DNA of 64,000 bases from Cycas panzhihuaensis (lineage: Eukaryota > Cycadophyta). The stretch spans positions 17,360,001 to 17,424,000 of the forward strand of contig CM041465.1 of the NCBI GenBank assembly GCA_023213395.1. The letters run 5' to 3'. Within the stretch, counting starts at the first letter, position 1. The number at the start of each line of letters is the position of its first letter. Below are positions 1 to 9,530 of this stretch, piece after piece. The notes below the pieces were generated by a model. That model did no database searches. It was not told the origin of the DNA and worked only from the letters and a program-made list of their open reading frames with translations. Position numbers and translations under genes: made by a program.

Positions 1-637
1 ATTGCCACGAAAGATTAGAAAAATAGAGGTAAACAGTCACACCACGACAAATGTTAGGGTACCATGATAAACTTCGTGGTACCATTAAGTTTATAGCGGT
101 GTGAGGCTAGAATGTAATAAAAAGAAAGATAAGGGTCCTAAGAGCCCTAAAAGAGGATACTCTAGGCCTAGGAGGGGCCGACCCTCCTATCCAGGTGGTT
201 GGGGATAATCCAAGTAAGAAAATTGGCTAAACCGGATAGGGCATCGAGAGGTAGGGTTCCTAGAAACACTATGGAAGGGCACGAAATACCCATCACTCCT
301 AGAGAAAAGCTAGGGGTTACGGTAGGTGACAAGGGTGTGAGGAGATCACATGAGTTATTTGAAGCTCAAGGTGACATGGAAGTGATGTCAAGGATTGTAG
401 AGCACCATAGGGATGCATTACTCATGGAGGAGCATGTCCCGTGGGTCGTCATAGGCTAAGGACATGTGACATAATCAAGCAAGATGCATAATCAATCGTA
501 AAAATGAGTCAATCAATCATATAATTTAAACAATACTTCAATCTAGAATCTTTGAAGTGACTAAGATGATAGAGAGAAGTATACCTATGCTTACTTAAGT
601 TGACCTATCTATATCCATTCCCAATAGGTGGACAACA
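1..637 (-). repeat. 3' LTR of copy A, partial
   Basis: This aligns by eye with 14740-15379, the matching part of the 5' LTR of copy A, including the palindrome and the block with CCTAGAAACACTATGGAAGG. The LTR terminus is the ACA at 635-637, directly next to the polypurine tract complement. The rest of this roughly 3-kb LTR lies left of the window. The small plus-strand ORF at 199-459 also occurs in the other LTR (14985-15233) and is an LTR shadow, not a gene. Confidence 0.9.
68..93. promoter_or_regulatory. 26-bp GGTACC-centred palindrome, copy A 3' LTR
   Basis: Arms TAAACTT and AAGTTTA flank a centre with GTGGTACCAT. Equivalent palindromes occur in the other A LTR, both C LTRs, and upstream of the antisense gene in A, B and C. 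It could be an LTR RNA hairpin or a dyad protein site; the function is unknown. Confidence 0.65.
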
Positions 638-652
638 CTACCCCCTTAGTGA
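638..652 (-). other. Polypurine tract of copy A
   Basis: On the minus strand this reads TCACTAAGGGGGTAG directly before the 3' LTR start (TGTTGTCC). Copies B and C have CTGCCAAGGGGGCAG in the same place. It would prime plus-strand DNA synthesis; in A it carries a few substitutions. Confidence 0.8.
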
Positions 653-1099
653 TAGAGCTTTACTGCTCGGAAGCACAAACATGATGGTGAATGTTGACAA
701 TAACACTGTTAGTAACATATGTATATATAATAATCATAATCATGACAAGAGCCAAGGGTGCCGGTGAGTGTCGTGGTGGAACATGTGGATATGGGAACAA
801 GAGTGGAGACAACATAGGGGCTACCTACATGCCACTCTAAAGTCGACCAAAAGCTACAACAGATGAGGGGAATACCCCCATCGTAAGAGTGCAAAGGAAA
901 GATATGATGATAACAGTAAAAAGAGTGAATGAACAAACTTAGTGGTTGCCATAATTTAACCTCATTAGTGGTTGGCTTTCAAAGGTGTAAATGGATCGCA
1001 AGGTGAAATGCAAGATGGCCCGAGACTTGGGTGCCTGGGTGACCAGACAAGTCTCTCAGGGGGGTCATCAAGAAGAGGTAGCCAACGCTCAAGGATGAG
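653..1099. other. Non-coding spacer between aRNase H and polypurine tract (copy A)
   Basis: No supported gene. The stretch aligns with 20275-20639 in copy C and 33051-33460 in copy B. It holds a short TA/TAA-rich patch near 712-735, at the position where copy C carries a long (TA)n tract. The plus-strand ORF at 972-1229 is antisense to the RNase H tail. Confidence 0.7.
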
Positions 1100-1957
1100 G
1101 CAAACAAGGATGTCTGCCTCAACATTGAGTGCTCGAGGGATATGTCAGATGTTGGTAGATAGAAAACAAGCTAATAGGGACCTGGTGGTCAAGGCAAGGG
1201 CTCTCAAGCATAGGCATCACACCTGGTAGACCTGGGTGAGATGGGATACTACAACTTGGGAGTTACAAAAGAGAATGATGGGTCTGTGGTGGAAATAGAG
1301 TGCATCGGTGCGAGCCTCAATAACAACCATGTACTTAGGTTCATTATTGGTGGCCTCAGGGAGGAAGATCCCATAATGTAGGAAATTGTATCCAAAAGGA
1401 TCGCGAAGAATCCATGCAGTGGTGGAAGGGTCAGGTTTACTGCAGCTTCCGCCATCGGTAAAGACAAGAAGTGCCATGGATGAAAGGGAAAGTATTTCAG
1501 TAGATGAAATATAAGAGAGTTGATGGTGTCGAGAGAACACGATGATATAGAGTAATTGTGAGAGACTCGAATAGTTAGAGATAAAGACCATGAAGGGCAG
1601 GATGACCCAGTAATGGGGCTACCCAAGGACGGAGCAGACTATCCAGCTGACGGGAAAGAACAAGCAGTGAAAAGGCCACTCTAGCATGCCAAAGGTTTCT
1701 TAAGGAAGTAAAAAGTAGTCCTAAATGGAGGGGACGCTCTCTTTAGGGACCCCAAAAGCGTGAACAAGTGGCAAAAATGGGTCCAAGATGATGAAACAAG
1801 TCAAATGAGTATAAACTTGGGTATACATGGAGGTGGCACATAAAATGAGATAAAAGAGGCCTCGTAAAGGTAGGTGAACAAGTGCCATAAATACACCTGC
1901 AAAGATGAGTGAAATGGAGGCTGCGGGGGCGAAATGGGAGCCAGGGCTAGAAGGCAA
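1100..1957 (-). pseudogene. Archaeal-type RNase H (aRNH) with leucine-rich N-terminal extension, copy A
   Basis: RNase H would degrade the RNA of RNA:DNA hybrids during reverse transcription. The core at 1591-1217 starts with LLVFTDGGSCSKPDP and continues with EATNNEPKYMVV and CNSQVVVSHLTQ; a tail like HIPRALNVEAD follows near 1130. By comparison with aRNH families, the first Asp (FTDG) is kept, the Glu of the NNEAEY motif has become Lys, and the Asp of CDSQ has become Asn, so this copy is dead. An in-frame hydrophobic N-terminal stretch runs from about 1957 but is broken by stops. One of these, after VLG near 1610, is shared with copy B. The gene is in sense orientation, about 4 kb downstream of integrase, beyond the antisense PMD gene. 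Confidence 0.8.
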
Positions 1958-2031
1958 TTATGATCAAGGATGAGGAATGGCCCTAATGGCTGTCACAATG
2001 ATAGAAATGAAGGAGTGCCCGTCAAGGCCCT

Positions 2032-2074
2032 CGCCTATATAAGGAAAACTCGATGAAAATTGAATTCATTTTCA
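2032..2074 (+). promoter_or_regulatory. Antisense-gene core promoter (TATA box), copy A
   Basis: CGCCTATATAAGGAAAACTC has the TATA box at 2036-2042, pointing to the plus strand, towards the antisense PMD gene. About 28 nt downstream lies ATTCATTTTC, also kept in B (minus strand, TATA at 32108-32114) and C (TATA at about 36914-36921). Conservation of the TATA box and spacing in three copies supports a real promoter; the start site is inferred. Confidence 0.6.
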
Positions 2075-2445
2075 TGAGCTCATGAATGATTCAGAGCCCT
2101 TTTCCTTATGCAGTGGAGCACTACCCAACTTCATAGACACACAGGAGGAGATCAGACTATTGGATTGAGACGAGAGGACAGCCATGGGATTAGGATGACG
2201 AGATGGTGGTCGCGAGGCTAGATCTAGTTAGTGGATTACTCATTCCTTAGCCCATCTTGTGCTTTGAAATTTATTGCTTTTTGTCAAATTTTAAGGTAGT
2301 TTTTGGCCCCTTAAGGGCAAATAGTGATCTCCTGGAGTCTGAATTAGACCCATCAAGAGGGGGTAGTAGGGCATTAGGTAGCCTTGGCCTGGTGGGTTAG
2401 AGCAAGGCTCATTAGAGAACAAATTTTAGTTTTTTTGGGCAGGAA

Positions 2446-2474
2446 CCCCCCCCCCCCCCCCTTTTGGGGGGGGG
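2446..2474. repeat. C16-T4-G9 foldback
   Basis: Sixteen C, four T and nine G in a row can fold into a G:C hairpin or a G-rich structure. Copies B and C have shorter, interrupted versions (31687-31715 and 37328-37347), so the long homopolymers are a local expansion or a sequencing artefact. Confidence 0.75.
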
Positions 2475-2549
2475 TGATGTTCACACCGTGGCGAAGATCA
2501 TGATGCTGCGATCTTTGTCACGGGGCCGTGATTGTAGCGAGACCTAAGG

Positions 2550-2575
2550 TAAACTCTGCGGTACCACAAAATTTG
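2550..2575. promoter_or_regulatory. 26-bp GGTACC palindrome in antisense leader, copy A
   Basis: TAAACTCTGCGGTACCAC begins a decayed palindrome whose right arm is AAATTTG. It sits where copies B (31585-31610) and C (37435-37460) have better-preserved forms, and where copy D is broken (51676). Confidence 0.6.
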
Positions 2576-2720
2576 GCACAGTGCAAAGCCAAAATGGCTA
2601 AAAAAATAAAAGATGGCCCAAAGGAGAGCCAAATCTCGATCTGAGAGGAGGGAGAGGTAGTCCTAAGGGCTAGTAGGTGGATTTAGACGAGTTCTAATTA
2701 GTTTTGGGGGTATTTTATAG

Positions 2721-4765
2721 GCGATTATCATGGTAGAGAACCGTGAAAACATAGGGATGGCAATGTTGAGTTTCGTTGAGATGATGTCCCATGGGGACAA
2801 ACTAGTTTTAGCGAGATGTGGCCTACTAAAGGTCACACGGATGCCATAATATGCATTGGGTCAGCAACTCCTGGTAGACATAGTCTGACACTAGGACAAG
2901 CAGAGGCACGTATTCCACCTCCCCCAAGTGGGGGACATCACAATCACACCAGGAGATATTAGGAGGACTCTTAGGGTATTGGCGATAGGATGATCAGCAT
3001 CGCTTGGGGCGCTACCTAACAATGAGGTAGCACACAGGGAGGTAACGATATTTTTTACAGGATAGGATAGATGGGAGAGGAGAGGGATACCTTTACAGAC
3101 TATGGTTATGTCCAGAGTTCCTCGAGTGAGGAAACTAAATACCTTATGCATTCTATTTTGGATATCCCAGAAACAAAACTATAGAGATATACCCAGCGGG
3201 TGGATAGATACGGTCAGGAGATGTGAGGTCAGCGAGAGGCTGGATTGGGCCACCTTAATAGTGGCGAACTTAGTCGCTTAGCTAAACGCTATTAGGGTGG
3301 CAGGGAGAGGTGGACTTTCTTATAGCACACTACTACAATGCTAGTTCTTCGATCATTTCAGAGCGGTGGCACCCCCAAGAGGACCACACCCTATCTCAGA
3401 GTAGGCTCCCATGGTCCACAGGTGGTAGACTCTGTTTAGAGGAACTGAGGACCAGGTATATGTACATCACTCAGTGGAGGCTACATCATTGGACCTCCTC
3501 ACCATGGCAAACTATATATCCAATCCATATCGAGGGGTGAGGTGGAGCAGTGATGACAAGGTAGGCAGAATGGGAGTCACCCCTGGTGATGATGATGATG
3601 ATGACAAAGATGATAAAGGTGATGGGGCAAGCTTATCTAGAGCAATAGGTGGAGAGGTAGGATCTTCAGGAGCTGCAGGAGGAGACGCTGGTCCGTTGGG
3701 AGCTACAGAGGTAGAGGCAGGTCCATTGGGGGCCGCAGGATAAGAGGCTAGTCCATCCAGAGCTGCAAAAGGAGTCAGAGGCCCATAGACATGAGCCCGT
3801 AGACTAAGGATAATGGAGAGATCTAGGGCGGCAACAACACTAGAAGAGGGGGGTGGAGATGCCCCAGTGGTTCAGGCAGTCGTCGAGGTGGTACTAGAGG
3901 AGGAGGAGGTACCAGGAGCTAGTGGAGTACTAGAGGAGGAGGCCATCATCAGAGTCAAGGAGCTGACAACCCCAACAAGATAGACACTACCTTTTCCTAT
4001 CATCTTTTGATTACCTGGGATTTAGTTATTTGATTTTATTTTACATATATGATTATATGTACTGACACATGGTGTGTTGGACTTTGCAGAAGTGGCAGAG
4101 ATATAGAGACTGGTGGAGGTGGTAGTCCAAGAGATGATCCCCCAGGCCTACACAGAGGGATAACCTCCCATCTAGGTGGGAGAGGAGCTACGATCAGTAG
4201 GGGCTCATACAACAGCATTCTCCCCATTGGTTAGGGTGAGGGATGTGTGGATAATAGAGTCCTAGGAGCATGAGGCGTGTGTGGGACCGTTTCAAGGTGA
4301 GCTGGATGAGACCCAAGTTGAGAGGGATGCTCTGTGAGGTTAGGTGTAGGTTTTGGAGGCTCAGGTGGAGATGCTGAGAGCTGGATCAAGATGGAGATAC
4401 TGAAGGAGCATCTCAGAGGGATGAAGGAGAAGTTTTAGAGCATGGAGGAGAGACTCTAGGGGGTGGAGAGCAAGAGGGATCGTATCCAGGCAAGATATAA
4501 CCAACTAGTGGATCAGGTAGCCTCAAGGTCATCACAGAGTAGGACGTATACCCACACAATGACGATGACCCCAGGAGGCCTCGGAAGGAGGGGAGCAAGG
4601 TAAGGAGCTCCCAGAGATGTAGATAAAGTCTAGGAGGTATGTGGTCCCCAGGAGAGAGATCACATCGACTGGGAGATGATATCCTATGAGCGGGGTAGTA
4701 GTAGAGTAAAGTGGAGTAGTTTTGATTTGATAGGGGAAAGCAACGAACATCTAGGGAGTCACCAT
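2721..4765 (+). pseudogene. Antisense plant-mobile-domain (PMD) gene, copy A
   Basis: A gene carried by the element on the strand opposite to gag-pol. Exon at 2721-3979: ENRENIGMAMLSF near 2735, then the PMD signature FHLPQVGDI (about 2908-2940), a middle part with SERLDWATLIVANLVA and GRGGLSYSTLLQ, and an Asp-rich tract (DDDDDDKDDKGD, about 3583-3620) followed by Gly/Ala repeats. Intron at about 3980-4089 ends in TTTGCAG; its donor GT has decayed to AT. The final exon has a charged helical, coiled-coil-like region. Many frameshifts and stops are present. The PMD family (PF10536) is known from plant host proteins and from plant transposons; function here is unknown. The same gene lies in the same place in B, C and D. 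Confidence 0.75.
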
Positions 4766-5479
4766 ATGTTGCCACATGATTGTACTCCTCCTTGCAAGGA
4801 TTCCTGCTTCCCATAGATGATGTACCATACCACTTGTATGATATGACACATGCTGATTATTTTATGTATATACACAGGGCTATTGGCACCCCATTTGATA
4901 TATGTTGGTGTGTATGATGACACATGATGAATGATGTATATTTATATTTTTATGTTCATGTATGTATGTATGATGTGAGAGTGTGCATGCGTGCACGGGG
5001 AGCTATGGATCATGATACTTGAGTTAGTTATCACATGGTTTGTGTTATGAGATTTGTTTGAGTTACACACACTTCCTTTCATGTAGGACCATATACTTAG
5101 CAGCCACACACATGATCACCATGAACATCAGTTATAGATATATGTGGGGCTAGGAAGTAGGGTGGCACACATGTCCACATGGGAGCATAGCAAAAAATGC
5201 AAAGGAAGCATTAGCAGAAAGGGAGTAATGATACTCCAACGCATCGTCCTAGTCAGTAAGTGTACCGAAGCCTGAGAGCGATTGAGGTAATACACCCAAA
5301 TATGATGACAGGGCCCCCAAAGAAATGGGGATGAGGGGTTCCATGGGAGGAACCCAAAAGAAACAAGGAGGCCACCCTAAGCCCCCATTCCACTTATGGC
5401 TAGGGGGAATGGGGACGTGCCTAGGATGGTAGTTTAGGCTCATTTTGGAGCATCAAAAGAAAAATGGAATAGTCATGCA
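4766..5479. other. Convergent 3' region between PMD gene and integrase, copy A
   Basis: No gene supported. It is rich in TGTATA/TATG tracts (4860-4990) that could supply 3'-end signals for both converging genes. The equivalents are 28898-29454 (B), 39607-40311 (C) and 53770-54377 (D). Confidence 0.6.
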
Positions 5480-6770
5480 TAGAATTTCTTAAGGAATTTC
5501 TCATTCATAGCCTTCTCAAATTTGAGGCCCTTCAGGGTGGCGATCCTTTAAATGTCATTCCCAAGACTCTCAAGGATGACAAAAGGACTAACCCATTTGG
5601 GTCTAAATTTGGTCAAGCGATCGTGGAGATATTCCAACTTGAGGACATGGTCCTTGGGATGTAAAGGATGGGAATGAAGGTTTTTATCGTAAGTCCTTCG
5701 TGTCCTAGCCTTAGAGGCGAGGTTCGCTTGGTAGGCAGCCAAGCGTTTCTCATCCAAGGCCTCAAGGTCTAAGAGGCGAGCCTGACGGATAGACTCCTCA
5801 TCGACTAAACCTCGGCAAGAGACCCATAGAAAAGGAATCTCCACTTCCAATGGGAGAACCACCTCCGTCCCGTAGACTAGGGAGAAAGGAGTCATTCTTA
5901 TAGATGTACAGATAGATGTGCGATATGCCCATAGGGCAGAAGGGAGCTAGAGGTACCAATCTCTTTGAGATTGGGCAATGATTTTCTTTAGGATATTTAT
6001 GAGAGTTTTATTAAATGACTTGACTTGGCCATTGACCTGTGGATAGTACGGAGAGGAAGTTTTATGAGAAATGTGGAATTTCTCGCAAAGCTCATCCATC
6101 TCCTTATTGCAAAAGGGATTTCCATTATCTGTGATCAAGACATCAGGAACCCTAAAGTGGCAAATGATATGCTAGTAAATGAAGGTGACTATCATCTTAC
6201 TAGGAGTAGTAGTCAAAGGAATGGCTTCCACCTATTTAGTAAAGTATTCTGTAGCAGTCCAGATGTACTTATGCTACAACAAGAGGATGGGGTTACGCTC
6301 TAATGAGGTCCAACCCCCATTGGGAGAAGGGACATAGAGATATAATGGGGTGGAGTGCCTCAGAAGGCAAGTGAGTGATGTTGCCATGCTCCTCGCATCG
6401 CTGACATCTCAAGGCGTAAGCATGGGTATCCTTAAAAAGAGACGACTAATAATATCCCATACAGAGGATCCTTTGGGCCATGGATTGGCCCTCACAAATG
6501 CCGTAGTGGCATTCACAGAGTATTTGGTCTACTTCATCAGGGGTGACATAGCAGAGAAGGATCCCATTGAAGGTTCTCTTGTATAATACCTCAACCATAA
6601 GAAAGTACTGTCTAGCAATTGCCTATATACGAGACCTAACTTTATCACTAGCATCAGGGCAATACTACTGTTGGGTGAGATATTATATGATGTCTCCATA
6701 CCACTTGCTATCAGCAAGAGGATGAGGAGGGAGGTCCTGAAAGGCCAAGATAGGCTCATCAGGAAGAGAA
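5480..6770 (-). pseudogene. Integrase, copy A
   Basis: Would integrate element cDNA. From the N-terminus: a zinc-binding CxxC (CQRCEEHGNITH, about 6370-6420), first catalytic Asp in QWGLDLIRA (about 6315), second Asp in ITDNGNPFC (about 6115-6138), then YYPQVNGQVKSFNKTL, where the expected Glu of VESFN is Lys. The C-terminal part has a GPY/F-like module (KFRPKWVSPFVIL, about 5580-5620) and ends near GKFLKKFY (5485). Stops and frameshifts break the frame. Loss of the catalytic Glu makes this copy inactive even apart from the stops. It follows RNase H directly, with no aRNH in between. Confidence 0.88.
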
Positions 6771-6859
6771 TCGTCAATAGGAAGGTCCAAAGAGTTTGGA
6801 ATAGGAGTGTTAGCGAGCTACTCGGCCACTACCATTCCCTTCTTTGATTTCCTGTTAAT

Positions 6860-8215
6860 GATGTGAAGATTAAATTCCTAAAAGAGGATGACCCACTTGC
6901 CAATCCTACATGTCAGGTTAGGTCGGGTAAGTAAATAACATAGGGGATCAGATTGAACGATCACCCGAGTAGTGTTTCCAAGTAAATAATGCCTGAACTT
7001 CTTGGTTACATATACCAAGGAGAGGCATTCTTTCTCTATAGGGGAGTAGTTGAGTTCGACAGCCATGAGGGTGCGATTGATGAAGTAAATAGCCCTCTCG
7101 ACTCCTGAATCGTCCTCTTGGGCCAACATGGCACCCAAAGATTCATCAGTTGCCGAGGTATATAGGATGAAAGGCCTATCAAAGAGAGGCGGCACCAATG
7201 TCAGGGTAGAAGTAAGAGCTTCCTTTAGTTCTTTGAAAGCTTCTTAGGCCTTGGAAGACCAAATAGATATTGCCCCTTTCTTTAATAGGTTAGTGAGTGG
7301 TTTGTCATTTATGGCGAAGTTTGCCAAAAAATGCCTGAGAAAACCAAGCCTACCTAAAAGTGACTTAATCTATCATTGCATTTTAGGAGGTGGCATGTTA
7401 AGGATAGCCTTGAGTTTATCAGGGTCGATTTAGATTCCTTGTTTGGATACAAGGAAACCAAGGAGTTTGCCTGTAGTTATGATAAATACGCATTTAAGAG
7501 GATGAAGGCTTACATGGTATTTATGGCATCATGCAAAGATGGCCTGCAAATCAGTAGGGTGATGGGCTCTAACATATGAGAGACTCATCATGTCATCCAT
7601 GAAGACCTCTAAGGATTTGTTGATGAGATTGTAAAAAATGAATTGCATCACCCTTTGATAAGTGGCGCCTACATTCTTGAGTCCAAAAGGCATCACCTTA
7701 TAGGCAAAAGTACCCCACGGAGTGGTGAAGGCTATCTTGTGATGGTCTTTAGGAGAGATTTGAATTTGGTTATAGCTAGAGAAGCCATCCATTAAGGACA
7801 TAACTTTAAAATTGGCAGTTCAATCAATGATCTGATCAATAAAAAGAAGTGGGAAATTATCCTTAGGACGTGCGTTATTAATATCATGGAAATCAATGCA
7901 TATTCAGATTGTCCCATTCTTTTTAGCAATGTGGGCAATGTTAGATACCCATTTAGGATAGTTAATAGAAGTGATCAATCCTGTGTTGAGGAGTTTCTCA
8001 ACTTCCATTTTAACTATAACTGAGGGCTTAAGATGAAGAGGACATTGCTTTTTATGTATGGGGTGAGCACCTGGAACAATAGTGAGGTTGTGGGTCATGA
8101 TTGAAGGATCAATTCCTTGCATATCAGAGTAGTCTCACACAAAAACATCCTAAAACTCCTAGAACAGAAGGGTATACTCCTTTACCTCATCAGGAGAGCA
8201 TTCTGCCCCAACCTT
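6860..8215 (-). pseudogene. Reverse transcriptase and native RNase H, copy A
   Basis: RT motifs in order: KKNGTI (about 7905-7925), MSLMDGFSSYNQIQIS with the first catalytic Asp (about 7750-7800), YKVMPFGLKNVGATYQ (about 7660-7710) and VFMDDMMSLSY (about 7575-7600), so the catalytic Asp pair is kept. Native RNase H is open at 7198-6878: ILYTSATDESLGAMLAQ, YSPIEKECLSLV and VQSDPLCYLL. Against the usual Ty3 motifs (ETDAS, TDH) the first catalytic Asp aligns with Ser and the last with Gln; Glu is kept. That suggests a native RNase H inactive by descent, as known for Tat elements with a second RNase H. Several frameshifts separate the blocks. Confidence 0.88.
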
Positions 8216-9530
8216 AATGACTTTATCGAGGGCAAGGACTATGTCCTGGGTTGCCCCCATGCACATGGAATTCCCCTCCTCAAAGTGGAGGGGGGCTCGG
8301 TCAACAGGAAGGGATGAAACAATGGATGAAGTTGGGTCAGTGAGAGAAGACCCAATAGCTAAGACCTTCTGATAACCAAGCCTATAGTGACTAGAAGGAA
8401 GGTTGGGTGCAGATCTAGCTAAGTTCTCAAGAAGGGCTTCATCATTCTCAAAGTAATCCACCCCATGGATGACAACACTTCGAGAAGACGAAGGGTGATG
8501 GGAAGTAGAGACAGCGGGACCATAGTGGTCATCATGTGACTCGACATTCTCGATAGACTCCCTTGGAGAGCCAGAAGGAGATTCCTTATAAGGGATAAGA
8601 AGAGGTTCCCCAACCTCGTTACCTATGTGTGACAATGGAGGGGAAGACGCAAGGATCTCCTCATCGATAGGGGCAATGACGTGAGATACAAGGGGAGAGC
8701 TAGTTTCTCCGACTATAGGGGTTCTAGAGAAGGATCTATAATGAAGGAGGTGCCCCTTACTCATGCCTAGAAGGGAAACAGGCTAAGGGAGATCCTCATC
8801 CTCACCATCAGACTCATCGTCACTAAGGATGGCAAGGTACCTGTAACTCCCAACACCAATAGGAGTGAATTGTGTGAGGTTGGAAGAAGAGGATGAGGGG
8901 ACTTCTTCCAAACAGGATGAGTTAGGGATGTCAATAGAATAAGTAGAGGCATGGGTAGAAAGGTCTTTGTCACCTTTCATTTGGCCATGAGTCATTTGAT
9001 GGGATTGATGTGGTTGTTTAATAGGAGGGAGCTCCTGAGAGATGACTCTCATTGGCCCTTCATGGCCGAACTTAAGTTGCCCCCAACGGGATGAATACAC
9101 AGCTCCCATCTGATTGAGCCATGGGCATCCCAACAATAGATTGTAGTCGATGTCAACATTGAGGAGTACAATATCAGTGAGGATAGTCTTGTCCTCAAGA
9201 GTAAGCAGGATAGACATCAATCCCAAGGGTATCTTTTTGCTACCTTCATAGCCTTGGCACCGCTGTGGAACTGGTTCTAAAGCTAAAATACCAAGCTCTT
9301 GCATAACATGCAAGGGCATGACATTAACAGAAGAAACATTGTCAACAATAGTTCTTAGTAAAGTGTAATCTGGAGTATCGATGGTAATAGTGAAAGGGAA
9401 GTGCCACTGGCACTCCCTTTCGCTAGAAGGGGGAAGATCCTTAGGATCAAAGGAAATGATGGGTTCATGGCTTGAGGTGACTCCCAATGTGTGAATGAGT
9501 GCATCACCTAATCCTAAGGCCTCTAAGAGT
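8216..9530 (-). pseudogene. Aspartic protease and protease-RT linker, copy A
   Basis: The protease would cleave the polyprotein. The open frame 9487-8783 holds FDPKDLPP, the active-site region VDNVSSVNVMPLHVMQE (about 9295-9365; Asp kept, the usual Gly replaced), and DIDYNLLLGCPWLNQMGAV (about 9105-9165). After this comes a Ser/Pro-rich acidic linker (SDDESDGEDEDLP, then an open frame at 8764-8159) ending in MCMGATQDIVLALDKVIKVG, which leads into the RT. The linker motif VDYFENDEALLENLA is conserved in all five copies. Confidence 0.82.

Larger units (their letters stand above)
2075..2720 (+). other. Leader of antisense PMD gene, copy A
   Basis: A non-coding stretch between the antisense TATA box and the first recognised PMD exon. 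It probably contains a 5' UTR with an intron ending at TTTTATAG (2713-2720). It holds a C16-T4-G9 foldback (2446-2474), a second inverted repeat around 2491-2518 (GAAGATC...GATCTTTG) and the GGTACC palindrome at 2550-2575. The same order of parts occurs in copy B. Confidence 0.55.

Noticed and set aside
199-459. Plus-strand ORF repeated at 14985-15233, seemingly a conserved small gene
   Set aside because: The two copies are the two LTRs of copy A, so similarity is expected without selection; no domain is seen and no counterpart is open in the C or B LTRs.
4049-4234. Short ORFs on both strands at 4036-4234
   Set aside because: They overlap the intron end and last exon of the antisense PMD gene; opposite-strand ORFs are shadows of its biased composition.
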